Translations under genes and position numbers: made by a program | The notes under the pieces: model-generated | What the model was told of the DNA's origin: nothing | Database searches by the model: none | Seen by the model: the letters and a program-made list of their open reading frames with translations, nothing else | Assembly (NCBI RefSeq): GCF_000346465.2 | Contig: NC_034011.1 | Location: forward strand, 372,001-436,000 | Direction of reading: 5' to 3' | Origin: Prunus persica | Lineage: Eukaryota; Streptophyta; Magnoliopsida; Rosales; Rosaceae | DNA: 64,000 bases | Shown: piece after piece, positions 24,703 to 36,818 of the stretch | Position numbering within the stretch: the first letter of the stretch is position 1 | Layout: each line of letters opens with the position of its first letter

Positions 24703-27270
24703 GAGGCCAAGTCCTGCACCCCAACCAGCTTCATCTTACAGAAGGTTTCAAATGACGCTTCATCTTATAGAAAGTTTCAAACGAAGAGAGGCTTTTCTTT
24801 ATATTCCATTCTTGACCGGCTTCTAATTTCAAACTGAATAGAAGAGTAGAAGGATAATATGTATATTTTTTCCGTTTAGCAAAGGTGGTTAAAATATATA
24901 CTCTGAGACTTGTGAACAGTGTAAGAGAAAAAAGACTTGATAGGAATTGTTTTTGTGTAGTGGTTTCAGTCTCCAGATGATGCTAAAGCGTTCCACTGTA
25001 CTAGCTGATATATGGGTTGCATATGAAGTCTTTTGTTATTCTTTGTGTGGAGGTAGAAAATCTGAAGCCTATAGGCTTGCGGCTTTTAACCACTTTGGGG
25101 TTTAGGCAAATCTTTTAACCACTTTGTAAAGCTATTGGTCGAAAGGCCGCGTAGCTCTCCTTTGGGTTTGGACAAATCTTTTAACCACTTTGTGGATATT
25201 ATCATAACATGGATGTTAATTTTAATTAGGATTCTCTAATATAAATATATTTTCATTTCTAGTTATGATTTTTGGTTCTTCTTGGGATTAGCGTAATTAT
25301 TATACTATGTATGAATAATTAAATATTGGATATGGATTTGGTAGTAAAATTCATTTGTACATAGATATTTAAGTTTTCACCTTACTTCTGTTCTCCTCTC
25401 TCGCTCTCTAGTTAGGGTTTAGTTTACCTGATAAAAGCATTTTTATCCATGGTTATGCCTTCATTGCCACGTGGCGGACTACAAATTTTTTTATTTATTG
25501 CAAAAGTAACCCAAGGCCTAAATGTATAAAGTACCAATAAATAAAAAAATCAATTATCGCTGACAGCAGGATGTAGGGGGCAAAAAGGAAGAGCATGATA
25601 TTCATTCAAAAAAAAGAAAAAGAAAAAAAGAAAAATGAGAACGATGAAATATTTAAAATACTAAAAATCTCTTTGATTAATACAAATATTAAAATTAATT
25701 AATAATAATTAAAATTAAGATAAACATTAAATACAATATAAAAATTCTAATTGGTCAATGGTGGCCTGGAGAGAGAGGATATTTCCGTACAAGTGTATTG
25801 CAACGTGCACGCATCCCATTTTCCTTGGATATTTGTCCAAAACAAACCATAACAAACATGTATCGAATAAAACAAAAAAACAGATTTATGAAAGCATGAA
25901 ATGCAACCGCACTTATCAATAAATTCTCATATGTATATTATATGAATAATGCTACTCTTACTACTACATTTATATATCATATTTTTATATGTGGACAATC
26001 ATATTAACTATATTCCTACATTTATATACCGTATACCTACATTTATATACCGTATATCATATTCTATTATTTGTTTTTCTAATTTTCTTAATTAAAAAAT
26101 TAAAATATATTTTATTGATTTAATTAATATGACATATGATATGGACATATAACAATATGTAGTATAAAAATGTGGTAAGAGTAGCATTACTCATATTATA
26201 TGTGCCACGTCTATACCTATATCTCTCCTCTCAATTTTGTTCATGTCAAAACTATCAATTTTTTGTTGACATTCCCCTCGTTCAAGGACGAAATCAGAAA
26301 TTTTTAGAGAGATGGGCTATTATTTCTTATATGAATAAAGATCTAAATAAAATTCCATTAATTTTATCATGCAAGAAAACTTGAAGCTAATTGTTTGGAT
26401 AGGACATACCAATTTTTGCTTGGATGAATTGGACTAGTTTTTATAAAATGAAGTGTAGGGTTTAAAAATTAGTATTAAATTTCTTTTTTTACCCAAACTT
26501 TGCAGATAGATAGAGGGAGTTGCAGGCGGAAATTGGTAATTGCACAAACCAACCCAACACGCACATAAAAGAATAAAAGTTTGTTTCTAATTTGACCATA
26601 CTTGGACTATTTGAGATAATGGGCATGGGCGGGCCTCTTTGTGTGAAGACGAAGCACGGAACCATGGTCTGGTCCTTGAGGGGGGGGAGCACGCCTTGGT
26701 TGCATGGTGTGGAAATTTGCAGGCGAGCACCTAGCTTGGCTGTCCCGTGTACTGAGGTTGTTGTGGGTCTAGTCGGCGGCGTAGTAAACTGACCAGCGAT
26801 GGAGGTAAATCTGGTTGGTATCGATGACACGGGGTTGAGGGAGATGGTGAAGTATGGTCGGCATACATGGGACTTGGTCGGCGGCGTCGCCAGTTTGAAA
26901 CTTCTTAGTTTCTGTTGCTTGTTGATCCGTTTGGCTGATCCGGGTGGTGAAATAGAGGAGAGAAGCTCTGTCCTTTCGTCACCATTTTTGCTCCACTGAC
27001 CCGCGAGAGATTGGGCTATGAGAGAAGGTAGATGAAGACACGATGGGTGTCTTGAGGAATTGCTAGTTGTAGCAGCCCTTGCGTAGTGGAGGTGACACAA
27101 GCTGAGGCTATTGAGCAGATTTTGCAGTGGGGCACATGTGGGCTTTATTCTCCGTTGGTCGGCTAGGAGTAGCTGGACCATGAATATGGTTTTTGGTGGA
27201 GATGAACTTCCAGGTTGAGATAGATAAGAACGACATTAATTTTGTGTCATTTCTCACAGACGGCGCCAAA
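24703..27270. other. Intergenic: FabG 3' flank and transposon-rich sequence
   Basis: The first several hundred bases are the probable 3' UTR and flank of FabG. A MITE occupies 25944-26192. At about 25637-25710 the text resembles the Helitron-like elements at 61.2-61.8 kb (GATGAAATATTTAAAATAC and what follows). From 26500 to 27270 the sequence is more GC-rich with a 230-residue minus-strand open frame that has no family motif; it is most likely transposon-derived non-coding sequence. Confidence 0.5.
25944..26192. mobile_element. MULE-type MITE with 9-bp target duplication
   Basis: A 249-bp AT-rich element. The left end GAATAATGCTACTCTTAC and the reverse complement of the right end, GAGTAATGCTACTCTTAC, form terminal inverted repeats with one mismatch in 18. 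The direct repeat ATATTATAT flanks it exactly (25935-25943 and 26193-26201), the 9-bp duplication size typical of Mutator-like elements. A short internal repeat (CCTACATTTATATACCGTAT) occurs twice near 26014 and 26036. No coding capacity. Confidence 0.88.
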
Positions 27271-27454
27271 TATTAATTGGTGAATCTGTACCTAATGGAT
27301 CAAGACATAATCACAAATAACACAAGTGTTTGAGTAGTTCACCTATAATGGAGCTACATCCAGTATAGTTTATTGCTTTATATTTGTATTTGAAGAGGTT
27401 ACATTGTACATGAGAGAAATAGGGAGAGAGGCTTGAGAGCTCTAGTAGAAGAGT
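27271..27454 (+). repeat. Dispersed repeat, copy 2
   Basis: Second copy of the repeat at 13910-14091, same orientation, from TTAATTGGTGAATCTGTACC to CTCTAGTAGAAGAGT. It is preceded by ACGGCGCCAAATA. Sequence on either side differs from copy 1, so the shared unit is about 180 bp. Confidence 0.75.
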
Positions 27455-27764
27455 AATAGAAAGCTTGGGAGAACTTTGGACAGCTCTTGGAGAAATGAAG
27501 AAGTAGCAGCCAATCCTCCTTTTGCTTGGAGGTGGTGAGCTCCCTTTTATAGTCCAAGTTAGAATAGACAAGGTTGATTGATGGCTTTGTCATTTGCATG
27601 GCTCCCCTTAATTATATTTAGGGTCTTGGGCCTTGAGAAGGCATAGGAGGGGCCATGGCTAGCTACTCCTTGTTTGGTGGGATGTGACCTATGACAAGAG
27701 GGGTTATCCCTTAATTGGTGGGATTTGCTAAAGGGAGAAGGTGAGGTCAACTTGGTGCCAACAC

Positions 27765-28410
27765 ATATCAAGCATAGCTTTGACACAATTAGCAGCCTGA
27801 AACTAGGAGATGTAATCTTCCTAACATGGATCGAGAAAGGTTATATAGTAAGTGTGCTTTATGCTTCAGTGGTTGGATGTTTCATGTGTGTGTACTGGAC
27901 TAGACATTGCTCATGCATGCAGTCGGGGTTGTTAGTCAATACATAGTAGTCCTGGAAAGCAACATTGGGAGGTGGTAAAGGGGATTTTTCATGTATCTTC
28001 GAGGTACTACGTCTCTGTGTTTATAGGTGATTGTGTCTGAGTTCAAAGGTTTTGTCGATGTAGACTTGGCAAGAGACATTGATAATACGAGGAGTATTAT
28101 TTTGTTATGTTTGTAATGTGGGTAGTGTTGTTGTGAGTTGGTCTCAAGATTACAAGGTGTATAGCTTTGTCCGAGCATGGTGACCAGTGAGGCTGCAAAA
28201 GAGATATGGTTTGGTTGAAAGGCTTCTTGGAGGAATTGAGGAGGGTTGTGTTTTGTATAGTGATATAGTTAGAGTGCAATTCACTCGGATAAAATCATGT
28301 GTTTCATTCAAGGACCAAGAATATTGAACCAAACTAAAATTACATACGCTGATTTATGTTGATATTTTGACTAAGTTGGCGATTAACAAACTGAAGTTGT
28401 GATCGATTTC
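27765..28410 (+). pseudogene. Copia reverse transcriptase end/RNase H relic
   Basis: Pieces in several frames match the end of a Tnt1-type copia polyprotein. VLYASVVGCFMC corresponds to the V-P-Y-A-S-A-V-G-S-L-M-Y block, and LDIAHA-like and YLRGTTSLCL blocks follow. FVDVDLARDIDNTRS corresponds to Y-T-D-A-D-M-A-G-D-x-D, then ELVSRLQGV and a final region resembling the N-P-A-D-M-L-T-K block. Stops and frameshifts interrupt it throughout. A 3' LTR might begin at about 28440 (TGTTGG) after a purine-rich GATGGAGA, but no 5' partner was found. It is unrelated to the element at 4.3-8.0 kb. Confidence 0.72.
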
Positions 28411-29434
28411 AGTTGGTCTCTTAGCATATGATGATGGAGATGTTGGTTGCTTGAGATGTGGCCTTGTTATGTGTGAAGTGCTTGAAGCTTTGGCTGAGTT
28501 TCTTGGGAGGTATCAAGTTAGAGGAGCCCATGTCCAAAAACCGATTGGTCACACTACTAGAAAAGAGAGAGATGTTTGCAAGGCTGTGTTAGAGCGACTA
28601 ATTGCCCATCACAGCGGACCATTTGAAGCCATACGAGCGTCTTTCGTGTTTTATTTCCTACTCAAAATTTGCTTCATATTCGGACTTAAATTCCTACCCA
28701 TGTAACCGTAAGTCTTATGAACTATAAATATGACTTTTAGGGAGTTGTATTATGTTAAGAGAGCTAACCCTAATTACAAGGGAGTATGACAAAACACTTT
28801 AGCGCTTGTAATTGTCTTTCCTTCTTTAACAGTGAAAATCTCATAGCAACCCGGACACATAGCACATATGGAGTGAATCTCGTTAACAAATTCTTGTGTT
28901 GTTGTATATAATTTGTTTGTTTTTGTGTTTCTCAATTGCGTTTATATTGTTTCACAGATGTTTTTTTTGTATAAGATGAGATAAGGGCATGATTTCCTAA
29001 TACCTTTCCAAATCACCTACTAGATTTGGCATGTTAATTTTTAGTAACATCAATTGGGTTTCAAGATGAATAAGTTGCTAGCTATCTCCAATATCATAAA
29101 CATTATGGCTTTTAGCACTAAATTTCTCTGAAATAATAGCATAATATACCATTATAATTTGTAAACAGGGAGGAAAGTAGGGAGGGGTAATAGAAAATAC
29201 ATGATGTTTACACAATAATAACGTCCGAGTGTCTGCATAGGAGAATTTCTATATATATAATGAAGAGTATTGTACACAAGTTACATCAAGGATAACATGA
29301 CATTAACCAAGAGTCTTATACTCTGAATCAAGCATGTATCAGCTGTATAATAGCTTGCTACCTATAAAGAGGTAAAATTTAAATCGATGGAGATATGAGT
29401 TATGAGGAACAAAGTAGTGAATATAGTTTCGTAC

Positions 29435-29650
29435 TCAAGGCCAAATACCATACTCAGCTAACCTCCACGAGCTGATTTCAAACTCTTTGTGGCTCAGAAA
29501 ACTCCATGGGTGGTGGTAGTCAGAGGAGCACTCACTCCACCCATTATGAGAATTGCTGTGCTTGGACTCCTCCGTTCCCTCATTCATCACAAGATGATCA
29601 TTTTGGTGGGGTTGCATTATCGCGCCTAGTAACAAGATTAGAGAAGCCAT
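29435..29650 (-). CDS. Possible small secreted peptide (hypothetical)
   Basis: An ATG frame of 71 residues begins MASLILLLGAIMQPHQ, a short hydrophobic leader. The rest is a polar tail rich in Ser, His, Glu and Trp with a single Cys. It resembles no peptide family I know. No splice sites, cleavage motif or repeated peptide are evident. It could be a chance frame; only the leader-like start makes it worth listing. Confidence 0.2.
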   Translation of the reverse strand: MASLILLLGAIMQPHQNDHLVMNEGTEESKHSNSHNGWSECSSDYHHPWSFLSHKEFEISSWRLAEYGIWP

Positions 29651-29746
29651 AAAAATATATGTGGGTTTGAGGGCTGAATTGCCACCAGAAGCCTTGAGCT
29701 TCCTCTCCTCACCCGTCTATGAATTGGAGCGTCAAACAGTTGCATC

Positions 29747-29750
<4 letters not shown>

Positions 29751-29785
<35 letters not shown>

Positions 29786-29996
29786 TTTCCCACCACATTT
29801 TTGACTACTTGAGAAAGAAATGCAGGTGTCAACAAGTTGTAGATAGATACTTCATGTTGCATTTACTTTTGGCACAAGAAATGCCTTTAACGTAAAAAAT
29901 CTTTCATGCAAATCTTGCCATGCGATCAGTTTTGTAAAGGAGTTGGCCATCTAAAGCCATGCCACTTTTACATGACTCAATAAGCGTTGGACAACC

Positions 29997-30069
<73 letters not shown>
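29751..30069. repeat. (TA)n and (GA)n microsatellites
   Basis: (TA)16 at 29751-29782 and an uninterrupted (GA)n of about 70 bp at 30000-30069. Both are simple repeats likely to vary in length between individuals. Confidence 0.95.
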
Positions 30070-30070
<1 letters not shown>

Positions 30071-31821
30071 ATTTTGGGACCATGGTAATAATGAACTACG
30101 AAGGAGGAAGAAAGCTAGAGAGAGAACATAGGAATTTCTAAGAAATCTTTTGTGTTTGTATTTTCTTAATGAACAATTACCGTACACACAAGAGCTTTAT
30201 ACAATTGCTTAACAACTCCTAACTGACCACAAGATATACATGTGATCTACAGCCACAGCTAATATGCTGACTAGACATGTACAGTCATCAGATTAATTAG
30301 ATACCTTGATAATTACTCGATCAGGCGCATATAATTAGGATATATATACTCACCAAACAATCCAATTGAGGAATATGGAAACCCTACCTAAGGAAGTAAG
30401 AGCCTTAAATTATCCTAGATGGCCTTTGCTTTGAGCATCTTCACACTTTCGTACCTACAATAATTATTCCGAAGGGTATCTCACAAGCAAAGCTGGCAGT
30501 CAGCTGGCTGATACAACAACCCTCCCTTTATTCATTTTTGATAGTTGGCGAGACTAAAAATAGCTACGCAAAATCACACTCACAAGTTTTTCTCCCCTCC
30601 AAGATCTCAACTCATCATTGTTGTTGCTTGAGTGCTCTAAGTTTATGGGTCTCATATAGTCTCTCTTTACGATACAACCTTTTCATAGATACTCTCTTTC
30701 TTAGTTGTGTGTGTACAGTATTAAAGGGATCTTCTTGTACTATTCGTAAAAAGTGATTGAGAAAAGCGAGTGAAATAAGATGATTATTTGGTCATCTAAC
30801 AATAGCACAACAATAGACAAACACAATGTTTCAACTAAAACAATAAAATATTCACGATATTCCTTTTAGAAAAAAGTAACATAACTCCAGGACTTTTGTT
30901 ACAAACAAAAATGAAGTTGACGGACTAAAGCTCAAGTCGATACAAAATTCAAGAACCATAGCTCCTAAAATATTTAATGATTAATTGGGATACCTAAGTT
31001 GGGAAGATAGTTTTTTAGTTGAGATTTTTTGATTTTGTAAAGAAGGAAATGTGAGTTTTATATGCATGCATATTTTTTGTGGACAAAATAATCGTCCTGG
31101 GAAAACTGTACATGTAACGTGACCGTACCAGAAAACTGCCTGCTTGATCATAGCTAGCCGTGCGCATACGTATGTCCCAATGTCTGCATCTAGTGGACCT
31201 AAAATGTAAGCCAACATGATTGTGATATTGAAACAAATTAGTTGATCCACATGAGCTCACACGTTGGTATCATGTAATTTTCCTAGGTGTACCTAATATT
31301 AAACCCACGACCGTGGACCAACACGTGCTGCAATAACAAAAATAAAAAAATTGGGCTCATATGAGTTTAATTATTCATCCAGTAAAATTAATTGACCAGA
31401 TTAATTTATCCAGCCAACTAAATTGACCAAAGAAGACGTGCAAAAAAATGCTACGAAGAGGTAGAAAATACAAACGTACAAGTAATCTCCCACATAGATT
31501 AATTAAGTTACACCCTACACATACTAGTTTTTTATTTTTGTTTTTCGGTTACATTGGAGTTCGAATGGGTTCGAACTGGGGGAACCCATTGGCATACTAG
31601 TTTTAATTTCAAACCTTCCTATACATATATATATATTCAAACAAATCCACATACAACTAGAAATAAATAAATAAATGGGGAAGTGCTTAAAAATATATCA
31701 AAGCAAAAATTTCCCCATCAACCTTCAATTTCAACTACCATTGTGACCTAGCTAGCCATACATATATACGTACATTACAAGTTACAACTATATATATATA
31801 TATATATATATTCTAATAATA

Positions 31822-34800
31822 TTATTGTACAAGATTGTCCAAGCATGGACATGGAATTTGATCGTTGCAGGTGTGATTATTATTATTAATCTTGAAAAGG
31901 TCGAGACGTGAATCTCCCAATCGTGTAGTGTATGCTGCTTTCTTGTAATCGCCCCATGTGAAGGGCTTGTAGAGGCTGGGCTTCTCCGGGGACACCATTT
32001 CCGGAAGTGGAGACATCCATGCATTTAGGGGTGGTGCCCCAAAGTACACCATCGACATCCTTGGCTTCATGACTGAGTTTGCCAATGCCCTATGTCTCAC
32101 ACTTACTAACCTCCCATTCGTCAAAGCCTGGTGATTATAAACAAAATAACATTAATACATGCTTAATATTACGCTGCAGAAGTTTGAAATTTATGTATGA
32201 CTTTCGAGTGATTACACGTATTTTGAATTTACTTTTGAAAATATTAAAAATTACATCATCATCATTGAAGACAACATTTTGTATTAGTTAGATTTTAATT
32301 TTGGCCCTCCGTTAAATGCCTCATTATTGAAGTAAATTGAGATCTTACTTGAAGGATCATTGCTACATTTTTACCTTAAAAAGAAATGATTTTCATACCC
32401 AACGTGTGTGTGGTGTGAAAGAGAGAGATAGAGGGGGGTTTGACTTTCATTTTCTAGTGATAAAGAAATTTTACTTTTTCAAATCATAATTAATCTAAAA
32501 TACACTAGTGAATAAAAAAAATTATATACTTTTCCGAGTCATAATTCACTTGAACATTTGTGTTAAATTAAATATGATGGAAAATTGGTACATATATGTT
32601 GAGGAAATAAAAAGAATGAATTGGTGTTACTGACCTGTAAGGCATCACCAACCATTACAAAGAAGTGATTGGGGTCAGGAGGGACGGGAACCCACAAGCC
32701 ATCATGCAGTGAAATCTGAAGGCCCCCCACGTTGTTGGATCTTAGGATGGTCAAGATCTGAGGGTCAGAATGCTCTCCAAAGCCAATCCTATTATTGTTA
32801 CCATACGGATGAAGCTGTTGTTTTGGTGATGGGTCCTTGACCGCAGGATAGTGATTAAGCCTCAGAATTGAGTCACTCTGGACGTCTCTGATGAACCTAC
32901 TGAACACAGACTTGTCTGAAACCCATAGCCCCTCACCCACCAGATCAAGAATCTCACATGCCAATTCCTTAACTGCTTCTGTGTAATCATTTACTGCACA
33001 GCTGGATTAATTCAAACAATATTGATCATTATTCATTACTTCAAAATTAAAAATACACAACAACAACGAGAGAGTGTTTGATTAAACGTAAACAAAATAT
33101 ATATACATATACTGATACATCATTTGGTGAATTGATTCTGCCGCATTATATATTGAAAAATAAATGGAAAAGTCATCTCAATGTGGTTCCCAAATTTAGT
33201 ATTAGCAAAAGGGATGGATTATGCCATTCAACTTTTCTTTTTATCTTTTGATGATTTGAAAAGCTATGTAGCTACCATAGAAAATGTATACACAAATATG
33301 ATTGATTGTTTAAATTCTCATGCAAATAATGGTATGGCCCTCCTGGTTACCGCGAAAAGTGGGAGTCCCACAGTTGACATGGGGTCCCATGCAAGCCTGC
33401 CTAAGCGAATAAACTCTCTTGTTTTTGTTCTCAATGGAATTGGATGCATGGTTTAAATGTTTTGCTCAAATGAACAAATGCCAATAAATTCAAGCTGTCT
33501 CATACTCGGCTCATGCAAGAAAAAAGAATATATAGAAGATCGATCCAAACAGTCATGTCAATTTGTAACCACATGCACATGCTTCATTCACAGATTGGCT
33601 AGCATTCAGTACAAAAAATGACCCCAGTTCTTCAAATGTATCAATGGAGAACATCTACTGTTCATCAAAATGTTGCAGAAACGAGAACAGGATAAGATGA
33701 TGAGAAATCTAAGCTCATTGAGATGACGTTCAAATTTTCCAACTACTCAAGTCGGGCCCTAAAAGGTTTAGCCTCAAATTATTGCAAAAAGCTTTGCCAT
33801 CTATATTCAAGAGTGATTTATCTCTGTCGATTTTCGGAACAGTAATAATAATACGTGATATAGCGTGGTTTATCTTTGTCGATTTTAAAATTAAATATTA
33901 ATAACTGTATTATAATTTCGATAAATTTATAATTCTAGGTCAGCATAGGATTAGCATGTGATATTACGGTGGAAAAACAGAATTTCTCAACCAGAAGAGT
34001 CTGGTATATGCATGACCCCCAAAAAAAGTCTGTATGAAAGTCAAAGCTATTATATTATATATTTGGTGCCCTGCCATTAACAAACCATGAAAAGAATGCC
34101 CATCCAACTAATAATTTGAAGGTCTACAATTCTTTATTATGAGGTAGTAGCTCCGTGAAACAAAAAATAATACTAATAAATTGACAACAAAAGAGTTATG
34201 AAGTCTCTGGTTTTTTTAATCCTTTCTTTTTCCAGTAAGGAAATATGTCGTTCTCTAGGATACCAAGCATTAATACTAAACAATCTTCTCCACCTATTCA
34301 TCTGCAAAATCAATTCTCTCCCTCCTTTGTTAGCCAATAGTGCCATGATTTCAAGTAATGTTGCTATATTTATAATGGCATATAATTCATCAAATTCAAG
34401 GAATTAATTCAAACACGCCATGAACCCCTCGAACCCGCTTGAAGAAACAGAAACCGAAAACCCAGTTCTCTCAAGGCTTTGTATATTGTTCTTCATTTTC
34501 TTTATCATTGTTTTTCAGAAATAAATATGTGACATGCATGTGTATATACTAATTAATTAGAAGATGAAGAAAAACATACTTGAATTTTGTAGGCTCGTTG
34601 GAGATGGCATTGGATCTCTCAGAAACAGAGAGAGGATCGGTTTGAAGGAGAAGGTATTCAAGCTCTCCCATGTCACCATTGCGGCCAATGTTTTTGCAGC
34701 CATAACCAAAAGGACAAGCCGGGCCTGCTCGTTGCTTCTCCATGGCGGGTTTGGCGAAAAAATCAGCACCTTGTGCTTCCATTCTCTCAATGACCTCTTT

Positions 34801-34962
34801 CGGGATGCCGTGGTTCACCACCTTGAAGAAACCATACTCTTCACAGGCCTCGACAATTTGTTCCGACAGCTTTGACCTATTGTAATTTGATAGATCGATT
34901 GTAGGAATTCCTACTGCCTTGGTTTTCTTGGTTCGTATTGGTGAAGGAGATGGTACAACCAT
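31822..34962 (-). CDS. GA2OX: Gibberellin 2-beta-dioxygenase
   Basis: Three exons on the minus strand (34962-34580, 33001-32635, 32127-31822) encode 351 residues in frame. The enzyme, a soluble 2-oxoglutarate/Fe(II) dioxygenase, inactivates gibberellins by 2-beta-hydroxylation and so limits growth signalling. The N-terminal dioxygenase domain has VGIPTIDLS and [17 protein letters not shown]. The catalytic part has His205-x-Asp207 in GFGEHSDPQ and His262 in SVRHRAL (iron ligands), and Arg273-x-Ser275 (2-oxoglutarate). [16 protein letters not shown] and [11 protein letters not shown] segments fit the C19-GA2ox class. The ATG at 34962 is the first in the leader; the frame remains open upstream but only with a TTG. 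Intron 1 is long (about 1.58 kb). The exact family member cannot be assigned from sequence alone. Confidence 0.93.
33002..34579 (-). other. Long first intron of the GA 2-oxidase gene
   Basis: A 1578-bp AT-rich intron with donor GTATGT (34579) and acceptor CCAG (33002). No nested gene is supported. A 91-residue plus-strand open frame at 33181-33456 has no motif and is regarded as chance. Confidence 0.8.
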
Positions 34963-35092
34963 TGCTTGTTTCTGTTTCGGCTGGAAGATTAAAAGAATTA
35001 ATATTATGAAGGGAAAAACAAGGTGATCCAAGATAGGGAATTTGAGTTTGAACTTTGTACTTTGGAGGTGTGATCGTGGTTGAGCTGGTGCT

Positions 35093-35130
35093 ATTATATA
35101 TACCAGAGAGAGAGAGAGAGAGAGAGAGAG
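35093..35130 (-). promoter_or_regulatory. GA 2-oxidase core promoter: TATA box beside a CT tract
   Basis: On the minus strand, TATATATAATAG (about 35093-35104) lies about 130 bp upstream of the ATG. Immediately upstream of it is a (CT)n tract (GA on the plus strand, 35105-35130). An (ATT)n microsatellite follows at 35135-35179. The arrangement fits a plant core promoter. Confidence 0.55.
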
Positions 35131-35134
35131 GACA

Positions 35135-35179
<45 letters not shown>

Positions 35180-35612
35180 GTTTTTATTTATGCTAGGTAG
35201 GGGAAGTGGGTGATTGTTTATAATTTCGAACCAGGCAGCATAAGTTACAAGACATGGGAAGTTTGTATATATCGCATGGCACCTTGGAGTCTAAAATAAG
35301 TATATATAAACATAAATATAAAATAATGTTCCGTCCAGATTCTCTTAAAAAATTAAAAATAAAAATAAAAATAAAATAATGCTAGACGGATCATTTTTTT
35401 AAGAGTGCATTAGTAGCAGGTGAGATTCACTTAGGACATCAATTATTGACCTTTTAGTAATTAACACATACACTTACTACATAATATGCTTGAAAATTAT
35501 TATTATTTTTGGTTTTTAACTTGGAAGGCTCAAAGATGTGAAGGAACGTTAGAGAGTTGCACAGTGTACGTGTGTGTGTGATGAGGAAGGAAGGAAGGAA
35601 GGAAGGAAGGAA
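35135..35612. repeat. (ATT)n and (GGAA)n microsatellites
   Basis: (ATT)n of about 45 bp at 35135-35179 and a GGAA tetranucleotide tract at about 35586-35612. Simple repeats without coding meaning. Confidence 0.9.
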
Positions 35613-36319
35613 GAAAGGAAGGGTTGGGGTACAGGCTGGTAGCGGCTGTTTGTCCCCTCTAATTGGGATTTTGTTAAAAACACTTTTCAAAAAGAGTTGG
35701 GGGCTTAAATTAAAAGCACCTGTCAGGCCATTGTTACGCGTATGTTTCTTTGATGATTGTTGACTTTTTCAGCTTTCACTCCCCACACGTGCACCTTTTG
35801 TCTTCTCACTCAATTTTTTATGCCATCAGATTATGAAATTTTCGAAAGTTCAAAATAAGACTGAATAAATTTATCAAACAGCAATGTCTGAGGGGTTACC
35901 TGCATGCTTTGTGGGTACCGTATGCTCCCCCCTCCAACTTTGATGGTCAGGCCATGTTCGATAATTGATGCTTCTCGTTTTCGGTAATGATTCCATTTTG
36001 GCTAATAAAATTATCTAATCTTCATCTTCATTTTTTTTAGTCTAATAAATCTATTGAAAACTACAAAGGATGTAGCATGTGCTTACTCTCAATTGTGCAC
36101 TCAATCAAACAATTACAGGGCAATCTATTGGTACAATTTTGCGTGCGTTTTGACTAACTCGTTTTTCAATTATTTATTTTTACCTAAAAGAAAGGAATTT
36201 TAACATAAGTAATTTGTTAGTGAAGAAAGTTATGCTTTAAATAAACATTATAGTAATGTTTTCTGTTGATCGTTCAAGTGTTCACATTTGGAGAAACAAT
36301 AGTTGGGGCTATTTGTGGG

Positions 36320-36818
36320 GCCATATATAACGTTACACCATCATCTGAGTTAGCGGGTTATTGTGAAAGTAGTGAGTTGAAATCTCTTATGTCCGGTAAT
36401 TATGAAGTCTGGATATGATTTGTAAGTGGAAAGAATCCAAGCCGAACCTCCTTAAGACTTGCCTATTTCACACCCCAAATCTACTTGGATTTGGAGTAGG
36501 ACTTGAGTTAAGAGCCAGTACGGCTAAGGAGATCTTTATCCTTGGATTCTCACTTAGATTTAGAGTTGGGGCCATATACAACGTTACACCATCATCTGAG
36601 TTAGCGGGTTAATGTGAAAGTAGTGGGTTGAAATCTCTTATGTCCAGTAATTATGAAGTCTAGATATGATTCGTAAGTGGAAAGAATCCAAGCCGAACCT
36701 CCTTAAGACTTGCCTATTTCACACCCCAAATCTACTTGGATTTGGAGTATGACTTGAGTTAAGAGCCAGTACGGCTAAGGAGATCTTTATCCTTGGATTC
36801 TCACTTAGATTTAGAGTT
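36320..36818. repeat. Recent tandem duplication, 251-bp unit
   Basis: The unit from GCCATATA at 36320 is repeated at 36571 and ends at 36818. Fewer than ten differences are seen by eye, so the duplication is recent. The unit includes ACGTTACACCATCATCTGAG and AATCCAAGCCGAACCTCC. No coding function was recognised. Confidence 0.93.

Larger units (their letters stand above)
28411..31821. other. Intergenic
   Basis: No supported gene apart from a weak small frame at 29435-29650. Long (TA)n and (GA)n microsatellites occur at 29751-29782 and 30000-30069, and (TA)n at about 31787-31811. The last part is the 3' flank of the minus-strand GA 2-oxidase gene. Confidence 0.5.

Noticed and set aside
26489..27181. 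230-residue minus-strand open frame
   Set aside because: Longest unexplained frame in the window, but it has low-complexity Pro/Ser/Thr composition, no domain, no splice context, and lies in a repeat-rich tract; the opposite strand is also largely open.
33181..33456. 91-residue plus-strand frame inside GA2OX intron 1
   Set aside because: Antisense to the gene, AT-rich, no motif; best explained as chance.
34963..35031. N-terminal hydrophobic extension of the GA 2-oxidase (possible signal anchor)
   Set aside because: The upstream frame would have to start at TTG; the first ATG is at 34962 and gives a normal cytosolic GA2ox start.
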